A DNA stretch of 40,537 bases from Burkholderiales bacterium (GCA_026400275.1 JAPLPK010000164.1:1-40537), one strand, 5' to 3'. Positions 1 to 10,241 are shown, counted from the stretch's first letter. Notes: generated by a model from the letters alone, not told the origin. Made by a program: numbers and translations.

Positions 1-358
1 CTCCAAGGGCTACGACATGGTGTTGAACGGCTGGGAAATGGGTGGCGGCTCGGTCCGTATCCACCGTGCCGACGTGCAGCAAAAGGTGTTCGACGCGCTG
101 AAGATTACGCCGGAAGAAGCCCAGGACAAGTTTGGCTTCCTGCTGGACGCGCTGCAATACGGCGCGCCTCCGCACGGCGGCCTGGCGTTTGGTCTGGACC
201 GCATCGTGACGCTGATGACCGGCGCCGAGTCGATCCGCGACGTGATCGCCTTCCCCAAGACCCAGCGCGCCCAGGACTTGCTGACGCAAGCGCCAAGCAC
301 CGTGGACGAGAAGCAACTGCGCGAACTGCACATCCGCCTGCGCAACCCCATCGTCTAA
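1..358 (+). CDS. aspS: Aspartyl-tRNA synthetase, C-terminal end (5' partial)
   Basis: This is the last ~118 codons of a class II aminoacyl-tRNA synthetase, which attaches aspartate to tRNA-Asp (or tRNA-Asp/Asn in bacteria lacking AsnRS) in the cytoplasm. The class II motif 3 region is visible as [16 protein letters not shown], containing the ATP-binding arginine. It is preceded by the AspRS-typical [13 protein letters not shown] strand and followed by the AspRS signature [11 protein letters not shown]. The C-terminus ends LRNPIV in the usual place for the family. The start lies outside the window. A strong intrinsic terminator follows about 40 bases after the stop, so the next gene is a separate transcription unit. 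The identification is secure, because these motifs separate AspRS from AsnRS and LysRS. Confidence 0.95.
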   Translation, partial: SKGYDMVLNGWEMGGGSVRIHRADVQQKVFDALKITPEEAQDKFGFLLDALQYGAPPHGGLAFGLDRIVTLMTGAESIRDVIAFPKTQRAQDLLTQAPSTVDEKQLRELHIRLRNPIV

Positions 359-394
359 GCCGCCGCAGCCCTTGGGGGCTGCTGGTGTGCACCG

Positions 395-422
395 AAAGGC
401 CAGCTTTGTCTGGCCTTTTTTT
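395..422 (+). terminator. Rho-independent terminator of aspS
   Basis: A 9-bp perfect stem, AAAGGCCAG / CTGGCCTTT, closes a 6-base loop and runs directly into a T tract. It lies 36 bases after the aspS stop codon. Confidence 0.9.
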
Positions 423-430
423 ACGCGGAT

Positions 431-487
431 TTGCTATTGATTATGTAGCTGCTTGCGCAGGTAGATATTGCGCCAGCGGCCTGAAAT
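431..487 (+). repeat. Dispersed palindromic element, copy 1 (intergenic)
   Basis: The copy consists of an AT-rich arm (TTGCTATTGATTATG), then TAGCT, then the hairpin GCTTGCGC-11 nt-GCGCCAGC, then GGCC. By eye 31 of 36 bases from TAGCT to GGCC match copy 5 at 33450. It fills most of the space between the aspS terminator and the racemase gene. Confidence 0.75.
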
Positions 488-524
488 GCTTAGCATCTGC
501 AGCCCTTTGTCTGGCGGAATCTGT

Positions 525-1220
525 ATGAAAACCATAGGCTTGATCGGCGGCATGAGCTGGGAATCCACCATTCCCTACTACCGCATCCTGAACGAAACCG
601 TGAAGCAGCAACTGGGCGGTTTGCACTCGGCCAAGGTGGTGTTGTACAGCGTGGACTTCCATGAGATCGAGCGCCTGCAGCATGCAGGTGACTGGGATGC
701 CGCCGGGCTGCTGCTGGCGGGTGCTGCCCGCGCGCTGGCCGCTGCCGGAGCGGACTGCCTGGTGCTGTGTACCAACACCATGCACAAGGTGGCGACGGCG
801 ATCGAGTCGGCCGTCTCCATTCCGCTGCTGCACATCGCCGACCCGACCGGCGCCCAGATACGGCAGGCGGGCTGGCACACCGTGGGCCTGCTCGGCACCC
901 GCTTCACCATGGAGCAGGACTTTTACCGCAACCGCTTGCGTGAGCGCCACGGTCTGCGTGTTCTAGTGCCTGAAGCGCCAGAACGCGACACCGTGCACCG
1001 CGTGATCTACGAAGAGCTGTGCCTGGGCCGCATCGAGCCCGCATCCCGCTTGGCTTACCAAAAGGTGATGGCCTTGCTGGTGGAGCAGGGCGCGCAGGCC
1101 ATCATCCTCGGATGCACCGAAATCTCGCTGCTGGTGGGCGCGGCCGACGCCAGCGTGCCCCTGCTTGACACCACGGCCCTCCATGCGCGCAGCGCGGCAG
1201 AGTGGGCTTTGCAGTCCTAG
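525..1220 (+). CDS. Aspartate/glutamate racemase family protein
   Basis: The protein has 231 residues, a typical length for the RacX/YgeA-type amino-acid racemases, which are PLP-independent and use two cysteines to interconvert L- and D-amino acids. It opens with the family signature MKTIGLIGGMSWEST. Both candidate catalytic cysteines are present: one in LVLCTNTMHK (about residue 82) and one in ILGCTEISLL (about residue 193). I chose the ATG at 525 rather than an in-frame upstream codon at 468 because the family signature begins there and the 19 extra residues look non-coding and overlap a repeat element. The substrate cannot be told from sequence; broad-specificity amino-acid racemase is the family expectation. 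It is a monocistronic gene, convergent with the AraC-type regulator. Confidence 0.88.
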   Translation: MKTIGLIGGMSWESTIPYYRILNETVKQQLGGLHSAKVVLYSVDFHEIERLQHAGDWDAAGLLLAGAARALAAAGADCLVLCTNTMHKVATAIESAVSIPLLHIADPTGAQIRQAGWHTVGLLGTRFTMEQDFYRNRLRERHGLRVLVPEAPERDTVHRVIYEELCLGRIEPASRLAYQKVMALLVEQGAQAIILGCTEISLLVGAADASVPLLDTTALHARSAAEWALQS

Positions 1221-1230
1221 ATTTTTAGAT

Positions 1231-1284
1231 GAAATCGGCCGCTGGCGCAGGTATCTTCTGCGCAGGTAGCTATCAAAAGCATAG
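1231..1284 (-). repeat. Dispersed palindromic element, copy 2 (intergenic, inverted)
   Basis: Read on the minus strand it gives an AT-rich arm ending GATAGCT, then CTGCGCAG, an AT-rich loop and GCGCCAGCGGCC. About 26 of 36 core bases match copy 5. It lies between the convergent racemase and AraC-family genes and may act as a bidirectional hairpin there. Confidence 0.7.
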
Positions 1285-1295
1285 TAGACACAAAT

Positions 1296-2099
1296 TCAGG
1301 CTTGCCAGGCCTGGAACTGGCTGGGGGTATGGCCCATGGCGGCCTTGAACATGGCGGCGAAGGCGCTGTCGCTGCTATAGCCGCAGGCCTGGGCCACCTG
1401 GCCCACCGGCATGCTGCGCGCCAGCAAGGGCAGTGCATGGGCCAGCACCGCCTGCTGGCGCCATTGCAGATAGCTGGTGCCCAGCTCGTCGCGGAACAGG
1501 CGGGCGATGGTGCGTTCGCTGGCGCCGATATGCGAGGCCCATTCGGCCAGCGTGGCCTGCCGGGCCAGGTCGCGCAGGACGGCGTCGCACAGGGCGCGCA
1601 GGCGCTTGTCCTGGGGCAGGCGAATGGCTAGGTGGTGCGGCGCGGCATCGCTGATTTCCTGCAGGGTCAGCAGCATCAGGGCGTCCTCGCGCGGGCCGGG
1701 CTGCATGTCTTCCAAGGCCTGTATGACTTCGCGCAACAGTGGCGATACCACCAGCGCACGCGCCTGGGTCCAGCCCGCAGGCGTGGCTGAAGCGTGCATG
1801 TACACCGTGCGCAGATGGGCGTTTTCCAGCATGGTCACGGCGTGCAAGGTGTTGGCCGGTATCCAGACTGCGCGCCACGGCGGCACTACGAAGCTGGTGT
1901 GGCCTTGCGGCTCCATGGCTGTCACCTGAATCAGGCCCTGGTCGCAATATGCCAACTGCACCCAGGCGTGCTCGTGCGGCTCGAAATGCGCGTCTGCGGG
2001 CTGCATCTGGGTGCGGCTGCGCACCGGCCGGCTGAGGCTGGGAGTGAAGTTCTGGAAGTCTCCCAGATCGGCGGATGTGAGTGGGCCTCTGCGCAGCAT
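1296..2099 (-). CDS. AraC-family transcriptional regulator (NimR-like, cupin + HTH)
   Basis: This 267-residue regulator has an N-terminal cupin-type sensing domain. HEHAWVQLAYCDQG is about residues 42-55, and VVPPWRAVWIPANTLHAV about 70-88. The C-terminal AraC/XylS double helix-turn-helix covers about residues 165-265: LAEWASHIGASERTIARLFR is the first HTH, and VGQVAQACGYSSDSAFAAMFK the second. The PPxRAVWIP...H pattern resembles E. coli NimR (YeaM), which represses a divergent MFS exporter. Here too an MFS gene is divergent, with a 79-bp shared spacer, so local control of that transporter is the natural inference. The effector is unknown. Confidence 0.87.
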   Translation of the reverse strand: MLRRGPLTSADLGDFQNFTPSLSRPVRSRTQMQPADAHFEPHEHAWVQLAYCDQGLIQVTAMEPQGHTSFVVPPWRAVWIPANTLHAVTMLENAHLRTVYMHASATPAGWTQARALVVSPLLREVIQALEDMQPGPREDALMLLTLQEISDAAPHHLAIRLPQDKRLRALCDAVLRDLARQATLAEWASHIGASERTIARLFRDELGTSYLQWRQQAVLAHALPLLARSMPVGQVAQACGYSSDSAFAAMFKAAMGHTPSQFQAWQA

Positions 2100-2178
2100 G
2101 GTGGTTTTGGCGTAAATTCGATGAAAACTGTCTATTTAATGCATTTCAGAAGACGGTGGCGAATACTACGATAGCCGC

Positions 2179-3414
2179 ATGTCTACCTCCAGCACCTCTT
2201 TGCCCTTGCCTCCCACCGCCAGCCTTCGCCACGACGCGTCCGTGATCGGGCTTGTGGGCACGGCCCACATGATCAGCCATTTCAGCCAGCTGCTGTTGGC
2301 ACCCCTGTTCCCTTGGTTGAAGCAGGACTTCAATGCCAGCTACGCGGAGCTGGGCTTTTTGATGAGCATTTTCTTCGTCGTTTCCTGCGCGGTGCAGATG
2401 GCTTCGGGCTTTGTGGTGGACCGGTTCGGCCCGCGTCCCATCCTGTTTGCGGGCCTGGGGCTGCTGGGCCTGGCGGCATTTGGCTTCTCGGCCAGCACCA
2501 GCTACGCCATGCTGGCGGCTTTCTCGGTGCTGGCCGGCATCGGCAATGGCGTGTTCCACCCGGTGGACTACACGCTGCTGAACCGCAAGATCAGCGCACC
2601 GCGCCTGGGCCATGCCTACAGCGTGCACGGCATCACCGGCAGCCTGGGCTGGGCTCTGGCGCCGGCCATGCTGGTGCCGATTGCGCTGGCGTTCTCCTGG
2701 CGTACGGCCTTGGCTTCGGCGGGCACGCTGGCCTTCACCGTGCTGGCCGTACTGTGGGTGAACCGCGACAAGCTGGCGCTGCCTGTGTTGCCGACGGCGA
2801 AGGCCGGTGCGCCCGTACTGGAGGGTGGCAGCATGGGCTTTATGCGCATACCGGCGGTATGGATGTGCTTTGCCTTCTTCTTTTTTTACGCCATTGCCCT
2901 GAGTGTCGTCCAGGCCTTTGCACCCGAAGCCGCGCGCCAGCTGCATGCGGTGCCGCTGGGCATGGTCGCCATGTGCCTGACCATTTATATGGTGTGCAGC
3001 TCTGGCGGGATGGTGCTGGGCGGCTTTCTGGCGGCCGATCCCACGCGCTGCGAGCGGATTGTGGGGCTGGGTTTTGGCGTCGCGGCTAGCTTCGCCCTGG
3101 TGCTGGCCTTGGTGGATGTGCCGGCCTGGAGTGTGCCCGTGCTGTTTGGTTTGATGGGTTTTGCCGCCGGCACCGGTGGGCCTTCGCGGGATCTGATTGT
3201 CAAGCGGGCCACGCCTGCCAATTCAACAGGGCGTGTCTATGGCGTGGTGTATTCAGGTCTGGACATTGGCCAGGCTCTGTCGCCCCTAGTGTTTGGTACT
3301 TTGATGGACCACCAGCGTTACACCAGCGTATTCGTGGGCTTGGCCCTGGTGCAGGCAGTATTGATTGCCAGCGCCTTTAATGTGCGCAAGGTCCGGCGCA
3401 CAGCCTTGGCTTGA
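2179..3414 (+). CDS. MFS transporter (probable efflux)
   Basis: This 411-residue inner-membrane protein has about 12 hydrophobic segments. The MFS signature between TM2 and TM3 is VDRFGPRPILFAG (about residue 80). The second half begins after a short polar loop near residue 210. The related RPSRDLIVK-like loop reads GGPSRDLIVKRATP (about residue 333), as in transporters of the cyanate/nitroimidazole-export type. The gene is divergent from the NimR-like AraC regulator, the same arrangement as nimR-nimT in E. coli, which supports an efflux role. The substrate cannot be read from sequence. The ATG at 2179 directly precedes a polar N-terminal tail of about 20 residues. A strong terminator follows the stop. 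Confidence 0.86.
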   Translation: MSTSSTSLPLPPTASLRHDASVIGLVGTAHMISHFSQLLLAPLFPWLKQDFNASYAELGFLMSIFFVVSCAVQMASGFVVDRFGPRPILFAGLGLLGLAAFGFSASTSYAMLAAFSVLAGIGNGVFHPVDYTLLNRKISAPRLGHAYSVHGITGSLGWALAPAMLVPIALAFSWRTALASAGTLAFTVLAVLWVNRDKLALPVLPTAKAGAPVLEGGSMGFMRIPAVWMCFAFFFFYAIALSVVQAFAPEAARQLHAVPLGMVAMCLTIYMVCSSGGMVLGGFLAADPTRCERIVGLGFGVAASFALVLALVDVPAWSVPVLFGLMGFAAGTGGPSRDLIVKRATPANSTGRVYGVVYSGLDIGQALSPLVFGTLMDHQRYTSVFVGLALVQAVLIASAFNVRKVRRTALA

Positions 3415-3420
3415 GAAAGC

Positions 3421-3448
3421 AAAAAGCACCTTGTACGAGGTGCTTTTT
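3421..3448 (+). terminator. Rho-independent terminator of the MFS gene
   Basis: An 11-bp perfect stem, AAAAAGCACCT / AGGTGCTTTTT, closes the loop TGTACG, 6 bases after the stop. A-rich and T-rich flanks make it usable in both directions, so it may also end transcription of the tRNA on the opposite strand. Confidence 0.9.
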
Positions 3449-3468
3449 TGTTTGGAGCGGGAAGAGTT

Positions 3469-3545
3469 TGGTCGGGGTGAGAGGATTCGAACCTCCGGTC
3501 TCTACGTCCCGAACGTAGCGCTTTACCTGACTAAGCTACACCCCG
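3469..3545 (-). tRNA. tRNA-Pro (anticodon CGG)
   Basis: On the minus strand the 77 bases fold as a standard cloverleaf. The acceptor arm is CGGGGTG / CACCCCG, and the D arm starts TAGCTTAG. The anticodon stem CTACG/CGTAG closes the loop TTCGGGA, giving anticodon CGG (reads CCG). The T arm is GGAGG-TTCGAAT-CCTCT. A73 and an encoded CCA tail are present. It sits alone between the MFS gene and ispB. Confidence 0.96.
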
Positions 3546-3583
3546 CAGAAGCGATGCCATGACTGTATATCCCACAGCGTGGG

Positions 3584-4591
3584 CTAAGAGCGGCGCTCCA
3601 ATAATTGAGCTGCTAATTGTAGCAAACCATCGGTGTAGGCATTGGGCTGGAAGTGCTTTGTTGCCTCTATCGCGCGCTGTGCCTCGGCTGCTGCGGCCTG
3701 GCGGGTGACGTCCAGCGCACCGCTGCTTTTGACGATGGTGATGATCTCTTCCAGGCGCTCGGTTTCGCCGGTCTCGATCGCTTGACGTATCAGTGCGCAC
3801 TGGGCAGGAGTTCCGCGTTGCATGGCGGCAATCAGCGGCAGTGTGGCCTTGCCTTCGCGCAGGTCGTCACCCAGGTTCTTGCCCATTTCGACAGCGTCGC
3901 CGTCGTAGTCGAGTACGTCGTCGATGACCTGGAATGCCGTGCCCAGTGCTTGGCCGTAATTTGCGCAAGCTTGTTCCACTTCGGGGCTGCTGTTGGACAG
4001 CAAGGCTGCTAGGCGCGCGCTGGCCTCAAACAGCTTGGCGGTCTTGGAGCGGATGACCTTCAAATACGCCGTCACGTCGAGCGAGGCGTCGTGCATATTC
4101 ACCAGCTGCATGACTTCACCTTCGGCGATCACATTGGTGGCATCTGCCAGAGTTTGCATGATGCGCATGTCCTTTGCGTCCACCATCATTTGGAACGCGC
4201 GGGAGTACAAGAAGTCACCCACTAGCACGCTGGCGGGGTTGCCAAAAGCTTCGTTCGCAGTGGGGCGCCCACGGCGCAGCGTGGATTCGTCCACCACGTC
4301 GTCGTGCAGCAAGGTGGCGGTGTGGATGAACTCGACCACAGCCGCCATATTGAAGCGCTGTGCACCCCGGTAACCGAGCGCGCCGCAGACCAGCAGCAGA
4401 ATGGCTGGTCGCAATCGCTTGCCGCCGGCCGAAATGATGTACTGCGACACCGTGCCGACCAATGGCACGCCAGATGCAAGACGTTGCGCTATGACGAGAT
4501 CTACCTCACGCATGTCATCGGCAATGAGTGCGAGGGTGTCGGCGGTGCGGGAGGAGTTGACGGACAAAATATGAAACCAGGAGTTGGCCAA
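3584..4591 (-). CDS. ispB: Polyprenyl (octaprenyl) diphosphate synthase
   Basis: This trans-polyprenyl synthase condenses isopentenyl diphosphate onto farnesyl diphosphate to make the side chain of ubiquinone. The first Asp-rich motif is HDDVVDESTLRRGRP (DDxxD at about 97-101) and the second is IDDVLDYDGD (about 221-230). GGKRLRPA near residue 57 binds diphosphate. At ~335 residues it matches the family. The start is uncertain: the first in-frame codon at 4591 is TTG and overlaps a TATAAT hexamer (4591-4596 on this strand), so translation probably begins further in, for example at a TTG at 4567 before SVNSSRTADTL. It is divergent from rplU-rpmA-obgE, the usual arrangement in betaproteobacteria. 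Chain length (C40) is inferred from the lineage. Confidence 0.92.
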   Translation of the reverse strand: MANSWFHILSVNSSRTADTLALIADDMREVDLVIAQRLASGVPLVGTVSQYIISAGGKRLRPAILLLVCGALGYRGAQRFNMAAVVEFIHTATLLHDDVVDESTLRRGRPTANEAFGNPASVLVGDFLYSRAFQMMVDAKDMRIMQTLADATNVIAEGEVMQLVNMHDASLDVTAYLKVIRSKTAKLFEASARLAALLSNSSPEVEQACANYGQALGTAFQVIDDVLDYDGDAVEMGKNLGDDLREGKATLPLIAAMQRGTPAQCALIRQAIETGETERLEEIITIVKSSGALDVTRQAAAAEAQRAIEATKHFQPNAYTDGLLQLAAQLLERRS

Positions 4592-4657
4592 TTATATGAA
4601 GGTCGCAAACCCTTTATGCGATAGATGGCGGGGCTGGCGCAGCTTATCGGTAAAGAA

Positions 4658-4666
4658 TGCTAGAAT
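4658..4666 (+). promoter_or_regulatory. Possible extended -10 promoter for rplU-rpmA
   Basis: TGC-TAGAAT is a good extended -10 element about 50 bases upstream of the rplU ATG. No convincing -35 hexamer lies at the usual distance. It is the best candidate in the ispB/rplU divergent spacer. Confidence 0.4.
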
Positions 4667-4714
4667 CTAGGGCTCTGTGGAAATTGGTCTGCAGATTAAG
4701 TGAAGAGGTCAAGC

Positions 4715-5026
4715 ATGTACGCGGTCATAAAAACCGGCGGCAAACAATATCGTGTTGCTTCCGGCGAAAAAATTAAAGTAGAACAGATTGCTGCGGACGT
4801 AGGCCAAGAGATCGTGTTCGACCAGGTTCTGGCAGTCGGTAACGGCAGCGAGATCAAGGTTGGCACGCCCTTGGTGTCCGGCGCAACGGTCACAGTCACG
4901 GTTGTGGCGCATGGTAAGCACGACAAGGTCGGCATTTTCAAAATGCGCCGTCGTAAACACTACATGAAACGTCAAGGGCACCGTCAGCAGTTCACCGAAC
5001 TGCAAATCGGCGCTATTGCGGCATAA
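4715..5026 (+). CDS. rplU: 50S ribosomal protein L21
   Basis: The 103 residues, starting [14 protein letters not shown], match the canonical L21 length and N-terminus exactly. The conserved [14 protein letters not shown] and FTELQIGAI segments are at the C-terminal end. L21 binds 23S rRNA in the large subunit. The ATG at 4715 is preceded by GAAGAGG at a good distance for a ribosome binding site; the codon at 4700 would add five residues not found in the family. It is first in the conserved rplU-rpmA-obgE order, 12 bases ahead of rpmA. Confidence 0.97.
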   Translation: MYAVIKTGGKQYRVASGEKIKVEQIAADVGQEIVFDQVLAVGNGSEIKVGTPLVSGATVTVTVVAHGKHDKVGIFKMRRRKHYMKRQGHRQQFTELQIGAIAA

Positions 5027-5038
5027 GGGGCATAGGTC

Positions 5039-5299
5039 ATGGCACAGAAAAAAGGCGGCGGCTCTACGCGAAATGGGCGCGATTCCAAGCCAAAAATGCT
5101 TGGTGTCAAGGCGTTCGGTGGTGAACTGGTGAGCGCAGGCTCCATCATTGTTCGCCAACGTGGCACCAAATTCCACCCCGGCACCAATGTCGGCGTGGGT
5201 AAGGACCACACCTTGTTTGCCCTGGTGGACGGCCACGTGTCTTTCGCTGTTAAGGGTTCGATGAACAAGCACCAAGTGGTCATTACTCCAGCGGCCTAA
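5039..5299 (+). CDS. rpmA: 50S ribosomal protein L27
   Basis: L27 is a small basic ribosomal protein whose flexible N-terminus reaches into the peptidyl-transferase centre. The start, [16 protein letters not shown], is the mature-type N-terminus without the Firmicutes cleavable extension. [11 protein letters not shown] and [13 protein letters not shown] are the family blocks, and 86 residues is the normal length. It follows rplU by 12 bases and ends 31 bases before a strong terminator. Confidence 0.97.
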   Translation: MAQKKGGGSTRNGRDSKPKMLGVKAFGGELVSAGSIIVRQRGTKFHPGTNVGVGKDHTLFALVDGHVSFAVKGSMNKHQVVITPAA

Positions 5300-5330
5300 A
5301 GCCCTGGTTGCATAGATCGCTTTGATCCCT

Positions 5331-5362
5331 CCGAAGCCCCGCCTGGTCGGGGCTTCGGTGTT
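5331..5362 (+). terminator. Rho-independent terminator of rplU-rpmA
   Basis: An 11-bp perfect GC-rich stem, CCGAAGCCCCG / CGGGGCTTCGG, closes the loop CCTGGT and is followed by TGTTTT. It separates the ribosomal protein genes from obgE, although some readthrough to obgE is usual in this arrangement. Confidence 0.88.
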
Positions 5363-5382
5363 TTGGGGATTCTATTTTGTGA

Positions 5383-6477
<1,095 letters not shown>

Positions 6478-6488
6478 CTGCCAACTGG

Positions 6489-6538
6489 TTGCTATATAAA
6501 TAATAGCTATTGCCGCAGAGAGAATCTACGCTACAGGC
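6489..6538 (+). repeat. Dispersed palindromic element, copy 3 (intergenic, supplies proB leader)
   Basis: The copy reads GCTAT-ATAAATA-ATAGC (a perfect 5-bp inverted repeat), TAGCT, then CCGCAG, an AT-rich stretch, CGCTACAGGC. It is more diverged than copy 1. It fills almost the whole obgE-proB gap, so the bases just before the proB ATG (ACAGGCATAA) belong to the element. Confidence 0.6.
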
Positions 6539-6542
6539 ATAA

Positions 6543-7715
6543 ATGACATCAAACTTCGCTTCAACGGTATTGCGGGACGCGCGGCGCATCGTCGTCAAAG
6601 TGGGCTCCAGCTTGGTCACCAATGAGGGCCGGGGATTGGATGAGCAGGCCATAGGTGAATGGTGTCGTCAGCTGGCAGCCTTGGTGAAGGGTTTGGACCC
6701 GCATTCAGATGGCCGAGCGGCGCTGCGTCCGCGTGAAGTCATCATGGTGTCCAGTGGCGCCATTGCCGAGGGTATGAAGCGCCTCGGTTGGACCACCCGT
6801 CCACGTGAGGTACATGCGCTCCAGGCGGCTGCGGCTGTGGGTCAGATGGGGCTGGCCCAGATGTATGAAACCAAGCTGCGTGAAAACGGCTTGGGTAGTG
6901 CCCAGGTACTACTGACCCATGCGGATCTTGCCGACCGTGAACGCTACTTGAATGCCCGCTCCACGCTACTGACCTTGCTGCAGCACGGCGTGGTGCCGGT
7001 GATCAATGAAAACGACACCGTGGTCAACGACGAGATCAAGTTCGGTGACAACGACACCCTGGGCGCCCTGGTGGCGAACCTGGTGGAAGCAGATGCCCTG
7101 GTCATCCTGACCGACCAAAAGGGTTTGTACACCGCCGATCCACGCAAAGATCCTGCGGCGCGCTTTGTCCACGAAGCCCAGGCGGGTGATCCCGCTTTGG
7201 AAGCGATGGCGGGTGGCGCTGGCTCCAGCATTGGCCGTGGCGGCATGATCACCAAGATCTTGGCGGCCAAACGGGCTGCGGGGTCCGGTGCTTCCACGGT
7301 GATTGCCTGGGGGCGAGAGCCCGATGCCTTGGTGCGCTTGTCGCGCGGCGAAGCGATTGGCACTTTGCTGGTGGCGCAAACTCAAAAAACCCAGGCACGC
7401 AAGCAGTGGATGGCAGACCATCTGCAGCTGCGCGGCGCAGTGACGGTAGATCAGGGCGCAGCAGCGAAGGTCCGCGACGAAGGCAAGAGCTTGCTGCCTA
7501 TCGGCATGATCCAAGTGGATGGTGATTTTTCTCGCGGTGACGTGATTGCCATTCGTGGCCCGGACGGCACCGCCATCGCCCGTGGCCTAGCGAACTACGC
7601 TAGCACGGAAGCAAGGCTTATTTGCCGCAAGCCGTCCAACGAGTTTGAGGGCTTGCTGGGCTACGTAGCCGAGCCTGAAATGGTGCACCGCGACAACCTG
7701 GTGCTGGTTCGCTAG
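6543..7715 (+). CDS. proB: Glutamate 5-kinase
   Basis: The enzyme phosphorylates glutamate to glutamyl 5-phosphate, the first and feedback-controlled step of proline synthesis. The amino-acid-kinase domain spans about residues 12-275 ([61 protein letters not shown]). A C-terminal PUA domain follows at about 295-375, so 390 residues is close to the two-domain E. coli form. The ATG at 6543 is the only sensible start and lies 65 bases after obgE. proA is not adjacent. It is convergent with rppH, with a 24-base gap. Confidence 0.96.
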   Translation: MTSNFASTVLRDARRIVVKVGSSLVTNEGRGLDEQAIGEWCRQLAALVKGLDPHSDGRAALRPREVIMVSSGAIAEGMKRLGWTTRPREVHALQAAAAVGQMGLAQMYETKLRENGLGSAQVLLTHADLADRERYLNARSTLLTLLQHGVVPVINENDTVVNDEIKFGDNDTLGALVANLVEADALVILTDQKGLYTADPRKDPAARFVHEAQAGDPALEAMAGGAGSSIGRGGMITKILAAKRAAGSGASTVIAWGREPDALVRLSRGEAIGTLLVAQTQKTQARKQWMADHLQLRGAVTVDQGAAAKVRDEGKSLLPIGMIQVDGDFSRGDVIAIRGPDGTAIARGLANYASTEARLICRKPSNEFEGLLGYVAEPEMVHRDNLVLVR

Positions 7716-7739
7716 GCCAACCCAGGTACGTCCATCAGC

Positions 7740-8384
7740 TTAGCTGAGGTGGTTGCCCGCAGGGTAACTGTGGTGCGGATCCGGCTCGAAGGTGGCGCCC
7801 GGCGGCAGTTCAAAGTGCAGTGGCCTGGTGGGCATGTCACAAGACGTTTCGACCTGTTCGCCCTCGCGGCCACGCATGCTGTTGCGCAGATAGCGGTTGC
7901 GGTGGTCCTGCTGCCGCGGTAGAAAACGCGCCAACTCGGTCAACGCCATTTCGTACACGCCGCGTTTGAATTCGACCACTACGTCCAGAGGCACCCAGTA
8001 GTCGTTCCAACGCCAGGCATCGAATTCGGGATGGGTGGTAGCGCGCAGGTTCAAATCCCAGTCGTGACCAACCAACTGCAGCAGATACCAGATTTGTTTC
8101 TGGCCTTTGTAATGACCGCGTGCATCCCTTCGGATGAAGCGGTCAGGCACCTCGTAGCGCAACCAGTCACGGGTGCGGGCCACAACGCGTACATGCTCAG
8201 GATGTAAGCCTACTTCCTCGTGCAGCTCCCGGAACATGGCTTGCTCGGGCGTTTCGCCACGGTCAATGCCACCCTGCGGGAACTGCCAGGAATGGGTACG
8301 AATGCGTTTGCCCCAAAATACCTGATTTCTCTGGTTGAGCAAGATGATGCCGACGTTAGGCCTAAAGCCTTCGCGGTCAAGCAT
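7740..8384 (-). CDS. rppH: RNA pyrophosphohydrolase
   Basis: This Nudix enzyme removes pyrophosphate from 5'-triphosphorylated mRNA ends and so starts RNase E-dependent decay. The Nudix box, [23 protein letters not shown], covers residues 38-60 with all consensus glutamates. The RppH-specific N-terminus [15 protein letters not shown] and the [10 protein letters not shown] strand separate it from other Nudix proteins. It has 214 residues, with a variable proline/histidine-rich tail as in other Burkholderiales. I chose the ATG at 8384; two codons upstream there is only a TTG. It is divergent from proS. Confidence 0.95.
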   Translation of the reverse strand: MLDREGFRPNVGIILLNQRNQVFWGKRIRTHSWQFPQGGIDRGETPEQAMFRELHEEVGLHPEHVRVVARTRDWLRYEVPDRFIRRDARGHYKGQKQIWYLLQLVGHDWDLNLRATTHPEFDAWRWNDYWVPLDVVVEFKRGVYEMALTELARFLPRQQDHRNRYLRNSMRGREGEQVETSCDMPTRPLHFELPPGATFEPDPHHSYPAGNHLS

Positions 8385-8413
8385 AATCAAACCCCAATTT
8401 TTAAACTGAGTCC

Positions 8414-8441
8414 ATTATGCACAGCGTGGCCTGTGTATCAA
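8414..8441 (-). promoter_or_regulatory. Sigma-70-type promoter for rppH
   Basis: On the minus strand TTGATA and CATAAT are separated by 16 bases. Transcription would begin near 8407, giving a leader of about 23 bases before the rppH ATG. This is a sequence match only. Confidence 0.5.
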
Positions 8442-8483
8442 GCGAGTCAGCCAGTTTCCCGAACCTCAGAACCGAATTCACCC

Positions 8484-10241
8484 ATGAAAGCCTCCCAGTT
8501 CCTGATTTCCACGCTCAAAGAAGCGCCATCCGATGCCGAGGTGGTCAGCCACCAGCTCATGACGCGGGCGGGCATGATTAAAAAGTTGGGCGCTGGCATC
8601 TACAGCTACATGCCCATGGGTCTGCGCGTCATCCGCAAGGTAGAAGCCATCGTGCGTGAGGAGATGAACCGCGCTGGTGCCATCGAAGTCGCGATGCCGG
8701 TGGTGCAGCCGGCCGAGCTGTGGCAGGAGACCGGCCGCTTCGACAAGATGGGCCCCGAATTGCTCCGCATCAAGGACCGCCATGATCGCGACTACGTGGT
8801 GCAGCCCACCAGCGAGGAAGTAATTACTGACATCGCTCGCCAGGAGTTCCGCAGCTACAAGCAGCTGCCGAAGAATCTGTACCAGATCCAGACCAAGTTC
8901 CGCGACGAGCGCCGCCCACGCTTCGGCCTGATGCGCGGCCGCGAATTCACCATGAAGGACGCGTACAGCTTTGACCGCGACCAAGCAGGTGCCAAGGCCA
9001 GCTACCAGGTGATGGCCCAGGCCTATCGCAAGATTTTCGACCGTTTTGGACTTACCTACCGGGCAGTGGCGGCAGACAGTGGCGCCATCGGCGGCGACCT
9101 GAGCGAAGAGTTCCAGGTGATTGCAGCCACGGGCGAGGACGCCATCGTGTACTGCCCTAGCAGCGACTATGCGGCCAATATGGAAAAGGCCGAGGCCTTG
9201 CCACCCCAGGTGGAGCGCAAGGCCGCCAGCCAAGCCATGGTCAAGACGGCCACGCCCGGCAAGAGCACGTGCGCGGATGTGGCTGAGTATTTGAACCTGC
9301 CTCTGCAAAACTCTGTGAAATCCCTGGTGTTGGCCACTGAAGTGACCAACGACAAGGGGGACATCGTAAAAACCCAGGTCTGGCTGCTGCTGCTGCGTGG
9401 CGACCATTCCATGAATGAGATCAAGGTCGGCAAGGTGCCGGGCCTGGACGCAGGATTCCGCTTTGCGACGATTGAGGAAATTGACATGCATTTCGCCAGC
9501 CTGCCGGGTTACCTGGGGCCTGTGGGCGTCAAGCTGCCCGTCAAGCTGGTGGTGGACCGCGAGGTGGCAGTCATGTCGGACTGGGTCTGCGGCGCCAACG
9601 AGGCCGACTTCCACTACACCGGTGTGAACTGGGGCCGCGACCTGCCGGAACCCGACGTGATCGCCGACCTGCGCAACATCGTCGAAGGTGATCTGTCGCC
9701 CGATGGTAAGGGCGTGCTGGCCATCGAGCGCGGCATTGAGATAGGGCATGTGTTCTACCTGGGCACCAAGTACAGCCAAGCTATGAATGCGACCTTCCTG
9801 GACGTGAACGGCAAGCCGCAGTTCATGGAAATGGGCTGCTACGGCATCGGTATTACGCGCTTGCCGGCCGCTGCGATTGAGCAAAATCACGATGCTCGCG
9901 GCATCATCTGGCCAGATGCATTGGCACCGTTCACCGTGGTGGTGTGTCCGATCAGCCCGGACCGCAGTCCCGACGTCAAGGCGGCCGCAGACAAGCTGTA
10001 TGCAGAGCTACTGGCAGCGGGTGTGGACGTGATCCTGGACGACCGGGGTGAACGCCCAGGCGCCATGTTTGCCGATTGGGAGCTGATTGGTGTGCCGCAC
10101 CGCGTTACCGTGGGTGACAAGGCGCTGAAAGACGGCCAGGTGGAATACCAGCACCGCCGCGATGCCGCTGCGACCAAGGTGGCCGCGGCGGACATATTTG
10201 CTTTCATGCAAACCAAGTTGGGACTTGCAACAGGAGTTTGA
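8484..10241 (+). CDS. proS: Prolyl-tRNA synthetase (bacterial type, with editing domain)
   Basis: This class II synthetase charges tRNA-Pro. It has 585 residues and starts [19 protein letters not shown], the family N-terminus; the open frame extends upstream to 8220 but overlaps rppH and is not conserved-looking. Motif 2 appears as [20 protein letters not shown] (about residue 137) and motif 3 as [17 protein letters not shown] (about 453). The bacterial INS editing domain, which hydrolyses Ala-tRNA-Pro, lies between about 225 and 405. The anticodon-binding domain follows (VVVCPIS...[24 protein letters not shown]). A lytic transglycosylase gene follows 4 bases after the stop, so the two are co-transcribed. 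Confidence 0.97.
   Translation: MKASQFLISTLKEAPSDAEVVSHQLMTRAGMIKKLGAGIYSYMPMGLRVIRKVEAIVREEMNRAGAIEVAMPVVQPAELWQETGRFDKMGPELLRIKDRHDRDYVVQPTSEEVITDIARQEFRSYKQLPKNLYQIQTKFRDERRPRFGLMRGREFTMKDAYSFDRDQAGAKASYQVMAQAYRKIFDRFGLTYRAVAADSGAIGGDLSEEFQVIAATGEDAIVYCPSSDYAANMEKAEALPPQVERKAASQAMVKTATPGKSTCADVAEYLNLPLQNSVKSLVLATEVTNDKGDIVKTQVWLLLLRGDHSMNEIKVGKVPGLDAGFRFATIEEIDMHFASLPGYLGPVGVKLPVKLVVDREVAVMSDWVCGANEADFHYTGVNWGRDLPEPDVIADLRNIVEGDLSPDGKGVLAIERGIEIGHVFYLGTKYSQAMNATFLDVNGKPQFMEMGCYGIGITRLPAAAIEQNHDARGIIWPDALAPFTVVVCPISPDRSPDVKAAADKLYAELLAAGVDVILDDRGERPGAMFADWELIGVPHRVTVGDKALKDGQVEYQHRRDAAATKVAAADIFAFMQTKLGLATGV

Noticed and set aside
3571-3583. A CCCAC-AGC-GTGGG hairpin right after the ispB stop as a terminator.
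   Set aside because: The stem is only 5 bp with a 3-base loop and no T tract.
8478-9890. A 470-codon open frame antisense to proS.
   Set aside because: It mirrors a highly conserved synthetase gene; its His/Gln/Leu-rich product is typical of antisense GC-rich frames.
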